In this document: one piece after another, positions 45,670 through 55,182 of the stretch
Layout: every line of letters begins with the position of its first letter
Position numbering within the stretch: the first letter of the stretch is position 1
Assembly (NCBI RefSeq): GCF_000719285.1
Contig: NZ_JOFS01000015.1
Coordinates: 1 to 64,000 of the forward strand
Direction of reading: 5' to 3'
Length of the DNA stretch: 64,000 nt
DNA from: Streptomyces bicolor
GTDB taxonomy: Bacteria > Actinomycetota > Actinomycetes > Streptomycetales > Streptomycetaceae
The notes under the pieces: model-generated
Told to the model about the DNA's origin: nothing
The model's database searches: none
What the model saw: only the letters and a program-made list of their open reading frames with translations
Program-made: the position numbers and the translations under genes

Positions 45670-47118
45670 ATGTCAGCCGAGCCCCTCTCCACCGAGTCCA
45701 CCGCCTTCCGTTCCGCCCTCGACGTGATCCGCGCCGTCGAGCCGCGCGTGGCCGACGCCATCGGCCAGGAGGTCGCCGACCAGCGCGAGATGCTCAAACT
45801 GATCGCCTCCGAGAACTACGCCTCCCCGGCGACCCTCCTGGCGATGGGCAACTGGTTCAGCGACAAGTACGCCGAGGGCACCGTCGGCCGCCGCTTCTAC
45901 GCCGGCTGCCGCAACGTCGACACCGTCGAGTCCCTCGCCGCCGAGCACGCCAAGGAGCTCTTCGGCGCCCGCCACGCCTACGTCCAGCCCCACTCCGGCA
46001 TCGACGCCAACCTCGTCGCCTTCTGGGCCGTCCTCGCCGCCCGTGTCGAGGCCCCCGCCTTGGAGAAGGCCGGCGCCCGCCAGGTCAACGACCTCTCCGA
46101 CGCCGACTGGGCCGAGCTCCGCCAGGCCTTCGGCAACCAGCGCATGCTCGGCATGTCCCTGGACGCCGGCGGCCACCTCACCCACGGCTTCCGCCCGAAC
46201 ATCTCCGGCAAGATGTTCGACCAGCGCTCCTACGGCACCGACCCCGCGACAGGCCTGATCGACTACGAGGCGCTGCGCGTGTCGGCCCGCGAGTTCAAGC
46301 CGCTGATCATCGTCGCCGGCTACTCGGCCTACCCCCGTCTCGTGAACTTCCGGATCATGCGCGAGATCGCCGACGAGGTCGGCGCCACGCTCATGGTCGA
46401 CATGGCCCACTTCGCGGGTCTCGTCGCCGGCAAGGTCCTCACCGGCGACTTCGACCCGGTCCCGCACGCCCAGATCGTCACCACCACCACCCACAAGTCG
46501 CTGCGCGGCCCGCGCGGCGGCATGGTCCTGTGCGACGACTCCCTCAAGGACCAGGTCGACCGCGGCTGCCCGATGGTCCTCGGCGGCCCGCTCCCGCACG
46601 TCATGGCCGCCAAGGCCGTCGCCCTCGCCGAGGCCCGCCGGCCCGCCTTCCGGGACTACGCCCAGCGCATCGTCGACAACTCCCGCGCGCTGGCCGACGG
46701 CCTGATGCGCCGCGGCGCGACCCTGGTGACCGGCGGCACCGACAACCACCTGAACCTGATCGACGTCGCCTCCTCCTACGGCCTCACCGGCCGCCAGGCC
46801 GAGGCCGCGCTCCTCGAGTCCGGCATCGTCACCAACCGCAACGCCATTCCCGCCGACCCCAACGGCGCCTGGTACACCTCCGGCATCCGCATCGGCACCC
46901 CCGCCCTGACCACCCGTGGCCTGGGCACCGCCGAGATGGACGAGGTGGCGGGCCTGATCGACCGCGTCCTGACCACGACGGAGCCCGGCACGACGAAGTC
47001 GGGCGCGCCGTCGAAGGCGGCCCACGTCCTGGACGAGAAGGTCGCGGAGGAGATCGCCCAGCGGGCGACCGACCTGGTGTCCGGCTTCCCGCTGTACCCG
47101 GAGGTCGACCTCGGCTGA
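45670..47118 (+). CDS. glyA: Serine hydroxymethyltransferase
   Basis: This PLP enzyme makes glycine and 5,10-methylene-THF from serine. It has 482 residues, longer than the ~420 typical of E. coli GlyA because of a mid-region insert (about 125-175). Visible motifs: [62 protein letters not shown] and the PLP lysine in [15 protein letters not shown]. The C-terminus has [16 protein letters not shown] at 45670 follows GGAGGTCCCC. Its leader carries a ZTP riboswitch, which couples it to formyl-folate status. Confidence 0.97.
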   Translation: MSAEPLSTESTAFRSALDVIRAVEPRVADAIGQEVADQREMLKLIASENYASPATLLAMGNWFSDKYAEGTVGRRFYAGCRNVDTVESLAAEHAKELFGARHAYVQPHSGIDANLVAFWAVLAARVEAPALEKAGARQVNDLSDADWAELRQAFGNQRMLGMSLDAGGHLTHGFRPNISGKMFDQRSYGTDPATGLIDYEALRVSAREFKPLIIVAGYSAYPRLVNFRIMREIADEVGATLMVDMAHFAGLVAGKVLTGDFDPVPHAQIVTTTTHKSLRGPRGGMVLCDDSLKDQVDRGCPMVLGGPLPHVMAAKAVALAEARRPAFRDYAQRIVDNSRALADGLMRRGATLVTGGTDNHLNLIDVASSYGLTGRQAEAALLESGIVTNRNAIPADPNGAWYTSGIRIGTPALTTRGLGTAEMDEVAGLIDRVLTTTEPGTTKSGAPSKAAHVLDEKVAEEIAQRATDLVSGFPLYPEVDLG

Positions 47119-47131
47119 GGGATCGCGTGCC

Positions 47132-48947
<1,816 letters not shown>

Positions 48948-49019
48948 GCCCGTACAGCGCTGCATATCACTCCGGTTGCGCCTGCCCGCAGCGCGGCCGT
49001 GGCCGTACAGTCGATAACC

Positions 49020-49043
49020 GAGTGGCTGCCACGGCGGCCACTC
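49020..49043 (+). promoter_or_regulatory. Strong hairpin in the leader of the 2'-5' RNA ligase-like gene
   Basis: GAGTGGCTGCC pairs with GGCGGCCACTC (11 pairs, one G-U) around AC. It lies 73 bases after the trpS stop and 20 bases before the AGGAG site of the next gene. It could terminate trpS or act in the leader of the following gene; a GTACAGTCGATAAC promoter-like stretch lies directly upstream, at about 49004-49019. Confidence 0.55.
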
Positions 49044-49072
49044 ACGCTCACCAACAGACGACAGGAGACGAC

Positions 49073-49651
49073 GTGGGGACCGTAACGATCGGTGTGTCGA
49101 TCGCGGTCCCGGAGCCTCACGGCAGCCTGCTCCAGGAGCGGCGCGCGGGCTTCGGCGACGCCGCGGCTCACGGTATCCCCACGCATGTCACGCTGCTGCC
49201 GCCGACAGAGGTCGACGCCTCGCTGCTGCCCGCGATCGAGGCGCATCTCGTCGAGGTCGCGGCCGCCGGCCGCCCCTTCCCGATGCGGCTGTCCGGCACC
49301 GGCACCTTCCGGCCCCTCTCGCCGGTCGTCTTCGTCCAGGTCGTCGAGGGCGCCGAGGCCTGCACCTGGTTGCAGAAGCAGGTCCGCGACGCCTCCGGGC
49401 CCGTCGCGCGCGAACTGCAGTTCCCGTACCACCCGCACGTCACGGTCGCGCACGGCATCGACGACGAGGCGATGGACCGTGCCTTCGAGGAACTCGCCGA
49501 CTACGAGGCCGGCTGGCCCTGCACCGGCTTCGCCCTCTACGAGCAGGGCGCCGACGGCGTCTGGCGCAAGCTGAGGGACTTCGCCTTCGGGGGGCCCGTC
49601 GTGCCGCCGCAGCCGGGCCATGTGGACCGCGGGTCGATTCCCGCGAGTTAG
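49073..49651 (+). CDS. 2'-5' RNA ligase / cyclic phosphodiesterase-family protein
   Basis: The protein has 192 residues of 2H phosphoesterase fold. Two H-x-T motifs are present: PTHVTLLPPTEV (~36) and HPHVTVAHG (~125), the expected pair of catalytic histidines. Family members hydrolyse 2',3'-cyclic phosphates or ligate RNA ends; the physiological substrate here is unknown. GTG at 49073 has CAGGAG five to eight bases upstream. It follows trpS, perhaps with its own promoter and leader hairpin. Confidence 0.9.
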   Translation: MGTVTIGVSIAVPEPHGSLLQERRAGFGDAAAHGIPTHVTLLPPTEVDASLLPAIEAHLVEVAAAGRPFPMRLSGTGTFRPLSPVVFVQVVEGAEACTWLQKQVRDASGPVARELQFPYHPHVTVAHGIDDEAMDRAFEELADYEAGWPCTGFALYEQGADGVWRKLRDFAFGGPVVPPQPGHVDRGSIPAS

Positions 49652-49821
49652 CTCCGCAGGCAGGGCCGCGATGGAAAGTGCCGCGGTGTGAGGGTGTTCG
49701 TCTGCGGGTCCGTCGTGGCCGGTCGCGCCCACGTGGCGGAGCCGCACATCGATACAGCCCGGCGCCCCCGGCGGCGCTACCGAACCGCGGCATCCATGCG
49801 AGGCCCCAGCTCCCCCGGGAC

Positions 49822-50577
49822 CTACAGCGGCAGCCGCCGGAACAGCCCCCGCGGCACATGCCGCAGCGCCGACATCACGATCCTGAGCGTGCCCGGCACC
49901 CACACCGTCTCCGAGCGTCGTCGCAGGCCCAGTTCGATCGCTGTCGCGACCGCTTCCGGCGTGGTCGCGAGCGGGGCTTCCGCCAGGCCGGCGGTCATCT
50001 TCGACCGTACGAATCCGGGGCGTACGACCATGACGTGGACGCCGGTGCCGTGCAGCGCGTCGCCCAGGCCCTGGCTGAAGACGTCCAGGCCGGCCTTGCT
50101 GGAGCCGTAGATGAAGTTGGCGCGGCGCGCCCGCTCGCCGGCGACGGAGGACAGGACGACGAGCGAGCCGTGGCCCTGCGACTGGAGCGCGCTCGCGCTG
50201 ACCAGGGCCGCCGACACGGCGCCCGTGTAGTTGGTCTGGGCGACCCGGACGGCGTTCAGCGGCACGCGCTCGTCGCGTGCCTGATCGCCGAGGACTCCGA
50301 AGGCGAGCAGGACCATGTCGATGTCGCCCTCCGCGAAGACCTTGCCGAGCACCGTCTCGTGGGACTCGGGGTCCAGCGCGTCGAAGGCCACGGTGCGCAC
50401 ATCCGCCCCCAGCGCGCGCAGCTCGGCGGCGGACCGCTCCAGGGCGGGCGACGGGCGGCCCGCCAGCCGGACCGTGCGGGTGCGGCGCGCGATCAGTCGG
50501 CGCGCGGTGGCCAGCGCGATCTCGGACGTACCGCCGAGGACGAGCAGGGACTGGGGGAGACCGAAGGCGTCCTTCAC
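49822..50577 (-). CDS. dprE2: Decaprenylphospho-2-keto-ribose reductase (DprE2-like SDR)
   Basis: This short-chain dehydrogenase has 251 residues and should reduce the 2-keto intermediate to decaprenyl-phospho-arabinose. Motifs: SLLVLGGTSEIALATARRLI for NAD(P) binding, the catalytic Ser in VVLSSVAGERAR, YxxxK in FIYGSSKAGLDVF and VVRPGFVRSKMTAGL. The C-terminal LRHVPRGLFRRLPL is typical of DprE2. GTG at 50577 has AGGAG upstream. It follows dprE1 on the same strand with a 63-bp gap that contains a 17-bp tandem repeat. Confidence 0.93.
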   Translation of the reverse strand: MKDAFGLPQSLLVLGGTSEIALATARRLIARRTRTVRLAGRPSPALERSAAELRALGADVRTVAFDALDPESHETVLGKVFAEGDIDMVLLAFGVLGDQARDERVPLNAVRVAQTNYTGAVSAALVSASALQSQGHGSLVVLSSVAGERARRANFIYGSSKAGLDVFSQGLGDALHGTGVHVMVVRPGFVRSKMTAGLAEAPLATTPEAVATAIELGLRRRSETVWVPGTLRIVMSALRHVPRGLFRRLPL

Positions 50578-50589
50578 GACAGCTCCTAG

Positions 50590-50631
50590 AGATCTGAGAG
50601 TCCGAGAGATCTGAGAGTCCGAGAGATCTGA
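50590..50631. repeat. 17-bp tandem repeat in the dprE1-dprE2 gap
   Basis: AGATCTGAGAGTCCGAG occurs twice in a row (50590-50606, 50607-50623), followed by AGATCTGA. The array ends close to the dprE2 ribosome-binding site, so copy number would change the spacing between the two coupled genes. Confidence 0.85.
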
Positions 50632-50640
50632 TGGCGGGTT

Positions 50641-52017
50641 CTAGAGGGCGAGGCGGCGGGCCAGGTCCGACACGAACACCCCGCGCGGGTCGATCTCGGC
50701 GCGCAGGGCGCGGAAGTCGGCCAGGCGCGGGTACATCGCGGCGAGCAACTCGGGCCGCAGGCGGGAGTCCTTGGCGAGGTAGACGCGCCCACCCGCCCCG
50801 GCCACCTCCTCGTCCAGCTCGTCGAGGAGGGCGGCGAGACCGGGCAGGCCCGCCGGGATGTCCAGGGCCAGCGTCCAGCCGGGCAGGGGGAAGGAGAGCC
50901 AGCCGGGATCGGCGTCCCCGAAGCGCTTGAGGACCGCCATGAAGGACGGGCAGCGGTGCTCCGAGATGCGCCGCACGATCCGGCGCAGGGTGTCCTCCTG
51001 GCCGCGTCCGACGACGAACTGGTACTGCACGAAGCCGCCCCGGCCGTAGATCCGGTTCCAGTGGGGCAGGCCGTCCAGCGGGTGGAAGAAGGTGGCGAGC
51101 CTCTGCAGCTCGCCGGTACGCGCGCGTGGAGCTCTGCGGTACCAGAGCTCGTTGAACCAGCTCACGGTACGGCGGCTCAGCAGTCCTTCCGGGAGGAAGG
51201 AAGGCGCGGCGGGCAGACCGGACGGGCGGAAGGCGAGCGGGTCTCTCCGCGCGCGTGTGCCTTCGCGCAGCGCCTCCAGGGGCGCGTGGTCGCCCCGGGT
51301 GAGCACCGCGCGCCCCGTCGCCGCGCCACGCGCCAGCAGGTCGATCCACGCGACCGAGTAGCGGTAGTGGTCGTCGGTGGCGACCAGACGGGCCATCAGG
51401 TCGTCGAGGTCCCGCGCGCGTTCCGTGTCGACCGACATCAGCGAGGTCTCCACGGGCTGGAGCTGGACCGTGGCGGTCAGGATCACGCCGGTCAGGCCCA
51501 TGCCGCCGGTGGTCGCGTCGAACAGGGGCGTGCCGCGGCGGACCATGCGGATGTCGCCGTCGGCGGTCAGGAGTTCCAGCGACATGACGTGGCGGGAGAA
51601 GGAACCCGAGACGTGGTGGTTCTTGCCGTGGATGTCGGCTCCGATCGCGCCGCCGACCGTCACATGGCGGGTGCCGGGCGTCACCGGCACGAACCAGCCG
51701 AGCGGGAGCAGCACCTGCATCAGCCGGTGCAGCGAGACTCCCGCGTCGCACAGCACGGTGCCGTCGTCGGCGTCGATCGCGTGGATGCGGTCCAGGCCCG
51801 TCATGTCGAACACCGCGCCCCCGGCGTTCTGCGCCGCGTCTCCGTACGCCCGCCCCAGGCCCCTGGGGATGCCTCCGCGGGCCCCGCAGTTCCGGACGGC
51901 GGCCGCGGCCTCCTCGTAGGTCCTGGGTTGGATCAGACGGGCGGTGGTGGGGGCGGTGCGGCCCCATCCCGTGACGGAGACGGTGTCGGCAGGCATGTCG
52001 GCGACCGTAGCGCCCAT
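50641..52017 (-). CDS. dprE1: Decaprenylphosphoryl-beta-D-ribose oxidase (DprE1-like)
   Basis: This FAD flavoenzyme has 458 residues, almost the size of the M. tuberculosis protein. FAD-binding features are RGLGRAYGDAAQNAGG and VPVTPGTRHVTVGGAIGADIHGKNHH (the characteristic GKNHH). The substrate part has FQYQFVV-type and LSFPLPGWTLALDIP. The YLAKDSRLRPELLAAMYP end holds the active-site lysine, followed by FVSDLARRL. The position of mycobacterial Cys387, the benzothiazinone target, is Ala384 here (codon at 50866-50868). ATG at 52017; MPADTVS at 51996 is an alternative start. It is divergent from the PAP2 gene. Confidence 0.93.
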   Translation of the reverse strand: MGATVADMPADTVSVTGWGRTAPTTARLIQPRTYEEAAAAVRNCGARGGIPRGLGRAYGDAAQNAGGAVFDMTGLDRIHAIDADDGTVLCDAGVSLHRLMQVLLPLGWFVPVTPGTRHVTVGGAIGADIHGKNHHVSGSFSRHVMSLELLTADGDIRMVRRGTPLFDATTGGMGLTGVILTATVQLQPVETSLMSVDTERARDLDDLMARLVATDDHYRYSVAWIDLLARGAATGRAVLTRGDHAPLEALREGTRARRDPLAFRPSGLPAAPSFLPEGLLSRRTVSWFNELWYRRAPRARTGELQRLATFFHPLDGLPHWNRIYGRGGFVQYQFVVGRGQEDTLRRIVRRISEHRCPSFMAVLKRFGDADPGWLSFPLPGWTLALDIPAGLPGLAALLDELDEEVAGAGGRVYLAKDSRLRPELLAAMYPRLADFRALRAEIDPRGVFVSDLARRLAL

Positions 52018-52038
52018 TTACATGCAGCTAGTCCTGAA

Positions 52039-52078
52039 ACATCCCTTTCATCCGCGAAATGGGTGATTAATGGGATGT
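52039..52078. promoter_or_regulatory. Nested dyad in the dprE1/PAP2 divergent promoter region
   Basis: ACATCCC (52039-52045) and GGGATGT (52072-52078) form a dyad enclosing a second one (TTTCAT..AAATGGG). A separate perfect hairpin, GTGGAC-AGTGA-GTCCAC at 52113-52129, ends one base before the PAP2 ATG, where it could affect ribosome access. Confidence 0.5.
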
Positions 52079-52129
52079 CGTTCAGTATTGCCGTAGTTCT
52101 GGTACAGGTGGCGTGGACAGTGAGTCCAC

Positions 52130-52666
52130 ATGGATCACCTCGACGACAAGGACCATCGAAGCCTCCGGGGCGCAGATGTCCGAATCCTTTCGGCGCTCCA
52201 TGGGCGCAGTCGGGACCCGCGTGTCGCCTCCGCCGCGCGAGCCCTCTCCCGGGTGGGCGAGCACGGCGCGCTGTGGCTGGTGGCGGGTCTCGCCGGGGCC
52301 GCCGTGGACGGTGGGCGCCGCGGCGCCTGGTTGCGAGGTACGGCGCTCACTGCGGGTGCGCACCTCGTCAGCATGGGTGTGAAAAGGGTGGTGCGCCGCC
52401 CGCGTCCGGCGCATGTCGAGCCCCTCGTGCGCACCGTCGGCCGGCACTCCTTTCCGAGCTCCCACGCGACCTCCGCCGCGGCGGCCGCCGTCGCCTACGG
52501 CGCGCTCGGCGCCTACGCGATCCCGCCGCTCGCCGCCGCGATGTGCCTTTCGCGCCTGGTCGTCGGCGTTCACTATCCCTCGGACGTGGTGGCGGGCGCG
52601 GCCCTGGGTGCGGTCGCGGCGTGCGCAGGGTCGGGCTGGATGTGGAGAGGGAGCGCCCATGTCTGA
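52130..52666 (+). CDS. PAP2-family lipid phosphatase (Rv3807c-like)
   Basis: The protein has 178 residues and several hydrophobic helices. All three PAP2 motifs are present: KRVVRRPRP, the central FPSSHA and SRLVVGVHYPSD with catalytic His. In mycobacteria the equivalent gene sits beside the phosphoribosyltransferase and is thought to remove the 5-phosphate of decaprenyl-phospho-ribose-5-phosphate. Its end overlaps the ubiA-type gene by eight bases. ATG at 52130 lacks a strong ribosome-binding site and is preceded by a hairpin. Confidence 0.88.
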   Translation: MDHLDDKDHRSLRGADVRILSALHGRSRDPRVASAARALSRVGEHGALWLVAGLAGAAVDGGRRGAWLRGTALTAGAHLVSMGVKRVVRRPRPAHVEPLVRTVGRHSFPSSHATSAAAAAVAYGALGAYAIPPLAAAMCLSRLVVGVHYPSDVVAGAALGAVAACAGSGWMWRGSAHV

Positions 52667-53651
52667 GACCGCGCCCCTCACGAATGCCGCAGCTCCCAGT
52701 CAAGCGGCGCTTCGTGAGCAGCGCACGCCCCCACGGCAGGCCGTGCCACCGCCCCGCGAAGGCGGCGTCCGCGCGCTTGTGAAGGGCCTCCTCAGGACCG
52801 CGCGGCCCAAGCAGTGGGTCAAGAACGTCCTGGTCGTCGCCGCCCCGGCCGCCGCCGGACGGCTCTTCTCGATCCACGCCGCGACGCAACTCGCCCTCGT
52901 CTTCGCCCTCTTCACCGCCTGTGCCGCCGCCGTCTATCTGATCAACGACGCCCGCGACGCCGAGGCGGACCGCTCGCACCCCACCAAGCGACGACGTCCG
53001 GTCGCCGCCGGACAGGTGCCCGTGCCCGTCGCGTACGCCGTCGGGGGCGCCCTCGCCGTCCTCGCACCGACCGCCGCGGCCTGGCTGACCTCGCCCACTG
53101 TCGCGGGGCTGCTCACGGCGTACCTCGGCATGCAACTGGCGTACTGCGTCAGCCTCAAGCACGTCCTGGTCGTCGACCTCGCCGTCGTCACGACCGGGTT
53201 CCTGATGCGGGCGATGGCCGGCGGGCTCGCGCTCGGGATCCCGCTGTCGCGCTGGTTCCTGATCACGACCGGGTTCGGGGCGCTGTTCATGGTGTCGGCC
53301 AAGCGCTACTCCGAAGCCGTGCAGATGGCCGGGAAGGCGGGCGCCACGCGTGCGTTGCTCACCGAGTACACCACCGGCTACCTGCGCTTCGTCTGGCAGT
53401 TGGCGGCCGGGGTCGCCGTTCTCGGGTACTGCCTGTGGGCCATGGAGGAGGGCGGCGTCCCGCATTCCGGCGTGCTGCCCTGGCGTCAGCTCTCCATGGT
53501 CGCCTTCATCCTCGCGATCCTGCGCTACGCCGTCTTCGCCGACCGCGGCACGGCGGGCGAACCCGAGGACGTCGTCCTGCGCGACCGCGCGCTCGCCGTC
53601 ATCGCAGTGGTGTGGCTGGCGATGTACGGGTTGGCGGTGGCCGATTGGTAG
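52659..53651 (+). CDS. Decaprenyl-phosphate phosphoribosyltransferase (UbiA superfamily)
   Basis: This polytopic UbiA prenyltransferase has 330 residues and is similar in layout to Rv3806c. It moves phosphoribose from PRPP to decaprenyl phosphate, the first step of the DPA pathway. The first acidic motif is YLINDARDAEADR, after TARPKQWVKNVLVV. The second region lies around FGALFMVSAKRYSEAVQM. The first ~35 residues are a Pro/Gln-rich cytosolic extension not needed for the fold. ATG at 52659 has GAGAGGGAG upstream and overlaps the PAP2 stop. Confidence 0.92.
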   Translation: MSETAPLTNAAAPSQAALREQRTPPRQAVPPPREGGVRALVKGLLRTARPKQWVKNVLVVAAPAAAGRLFSIHAATQLALVFALFTACAAAVYLINDARDAEADRSHPTKRRRPVAAGQVPVPVAYAVGGALAVLAPTAAAWLTSPTVAGLLTAYLGMQLAYCVSLKHVLVVDLAVVTTGFLMRAMAGGLALGIPLSRWFLITTGFGALFMVSAKRYSEAVQMAGKAGATRALLTEYTTGYLRFVWQLAAGVAVLGYCLWAMEEGGVPHSGVLPWRQLSMVAFILAILRYAVFADRGTAGEPEDVVLRDRALAVIAVVWLAMYGLAVADW

Positions 53652-54112
53652 GCACGCGCGCGTGGGCCGGCCGGCGCGATCACGGCCCGAGAACCACCCG
53701 CCGTGAACTCCTCGGCTTCGCCACCGTCGGTCTCCTCGCCTACGCCGTCGACCTCGCACTCTTCACCTGGCTCCGCGGCCCGGCCGCCCTCGGCCCCCTC
53801 ACCGCCAAGGCCCTCTCCTTCGTCGCCGGATGCGCGGTCGCCTACGCCGGGAACGCCCTCGGCACCTACCGTCACACGCGCCCGAGAGGCCTGCGCCCCT
53901 GTGCCGTCTTCCTCGCGGTGAACGCCGCCGGGGCGGCCGTACAGCTGCTGTGTCTCACCGTGAGCCACTACGGCCTCGGCTTCACCTCCCGGCGTGCGGA
54001 CATCGTCTCCGGGGCCGGCATCGGTATGGCGCTGGCTACTGCCGTGAGGTTTTGGGGCACTCGGACATTGGTCTTCCGCACGGAGGGCAGAGTCGGATCA
54101 TGGACTGGCTGA
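53645..54112 (+). CDS. GtrA-family membrane protein
   Basis: The protein has 155 residues and four hydrophobic helices. The GtrA pattern is visible: LLGFATVGLLAYAVDLALFTWL, ALSFVAGCAVAYAGNALGTYRH and the end FWGTRTLVFR. The M. tuberculosis relative Rv3789 lies beside dprE1-dprE2 and is linked to decaprenyl-phospho-arabinose use. The start is not clear; TTG at 53645 overlaps the ubiA-type stop and is the only reasonable nearby choice, since no ATG or GTG occurs in frame between it and the first helix. Confidence 0.82.
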   Translation: MVGTRAWAGRRDHGPRTTRRELLGFATVGLLAYAVDLALFTWLRGPAALGPLTAKALSFVAGCAVAYAGNALGTYRHTRPRGLRPCAVFLAVNAAGAAVQLLCLTVSHYGLGFTSRRADIVSGAGIGMALATAVRFWGTRTLVFRTEGRVGSWTG

Positions 54113-55182
54113 AGAGACTTCCCGGCGTCGGGCCCGCGGTGGCCCGGCTGATGGCCACGCACGCGTGGCGGTCGTACGAGCGCATGGACCGGGTGAAGTG
54201 GACACGGCTGGCCGCCGCGATGACCTTCATCAGCTTCATCGCGCTCTTCCCGCTGCTGACGCTCGCCGCCGCGATCGCCGCCGCGACGCTCAGCCAGGAC
54301 CAGCAGAACAAGCTGGAGGACAAGCTCGCCGACCAGGTGCCCGGCATCTCCGACCAGCTCGACATCGACGCCCTGGTGCAGAACGCCGGCACCGTCGGCC
54401 TCATCGCCGGCGCCGTCCTGCTGTTCACCGGTATCAGCTGGGTCGGCTCCATGCGCGAGTGTCTGCGCGCCGTGTGGGAGCTGCCCGACGAGGAGGAGAA
54501 CCCCGTCCTGCGCAAGGCCAAGGACGCGGGCGTCCTGGTCGGCCTCGGCGGCGCCCTGCTCGCGACGATCGCCGCCTCCGCGGTCGCCTCCGCCATGGTC
54601 GGCTGGATCACCCGGCAACTCGGCATCGACGAGGGCGGCTGGGGCGGGATCCTGCTGCGCGTCGCCGCGTTCCTCGTCGCCGTACTCGCCGATTTCCTGC
54701 TCCTGCTGTACGTCCTGACCCTGCTGCCCGGCGTGGAACCGCCGCGCCGCCGGCTGATGGTGGCGGCGCTGATCGGCGCGATCGGGTTCGAGCTGCTGAA
54801 GCTGCTGCTCAGCGGCTATATGCAGGGCGTGGCCGCGAAGAGCATGTACGGCGCGTTCGGCGTGCCGGTCGCCCTGCTGTTGTGGATCAACTTCACGGCG
54901 AAGCTGGTGGTGTTCTGCGCCGCCTGGACTGCGACACAGGGCAAGGACGTCGAACTCGCCGACCACTCCGAAGAGTCGGCCGACGAGTCCGAAGAGCCGT
55001 CTGGCCCGTCCGAGGAGCCGGCCGACGAGTCGGGTGAATCGGCCGGCGAATCCGGAAAGTCGGCCGACGAGTCCCGAGATTCAGCCGACGACTCCGGAGG
55101 ATCAACCGGCGAGTCCGGGAAGCCCGGCGTCAGGAGCGGCCCCGACGGCGCACCAGGTCGGGCAGCGGCCACCGGCGGTTGA
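54100..55182 (+). CDS. YihY/BrkB-family membrane protein with acidic repetitive tail
   Basis: The protein has 360 residues. Six hydrophobic segments and the YihY patterns are seen: LAAAMTFISFIALFPLLTL, ECLRAVWELPDEEE, LLPGVEPPRRRLMVAALIGAIGFELLK and YGAFGVPVALLLWINFTAKLVVF. The family was long mislabelled ribonuclease BN; its role is unknown. The last ~75 residues are an acidic tail of SADES/SAGES/EEPS units. ATG at 54100 overlaps the gtrA stop by 13 bp. Its 3' end overlaps the converging carboxypeptidase gene by 53 bp. Confidence 0.92.
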   Translation: MDWLKRLPGVGPAVARLMATHAWRSYERMDRVKWTRLAAAMTFISFIALFPLLTLAAAIAAATLSQDQQNKLEDKLADQVPGISDQLDIDALVQNAGTVGLIAGAVLLFTGISWVGSMRECLRAVWELPDEEENPVLRKAKDAGVLVGLGGALLATIAASAVASAMVGWITRQLGIDEGGWGGILLRVAAFLVAVLADFLLLLYVLTLLPGVEPPRRRLMVAALIGAIGFELLKLLLSGYMQGVAAKSMYGAFGVPVALLLWINFTAKLVVFCAAWTATQGKDVELADHSEESADESEEPSGPSEEPADESGESAGESGKSADESRDSADDSGGSTGESGKPGVRSGPDGAPGRAAATGG

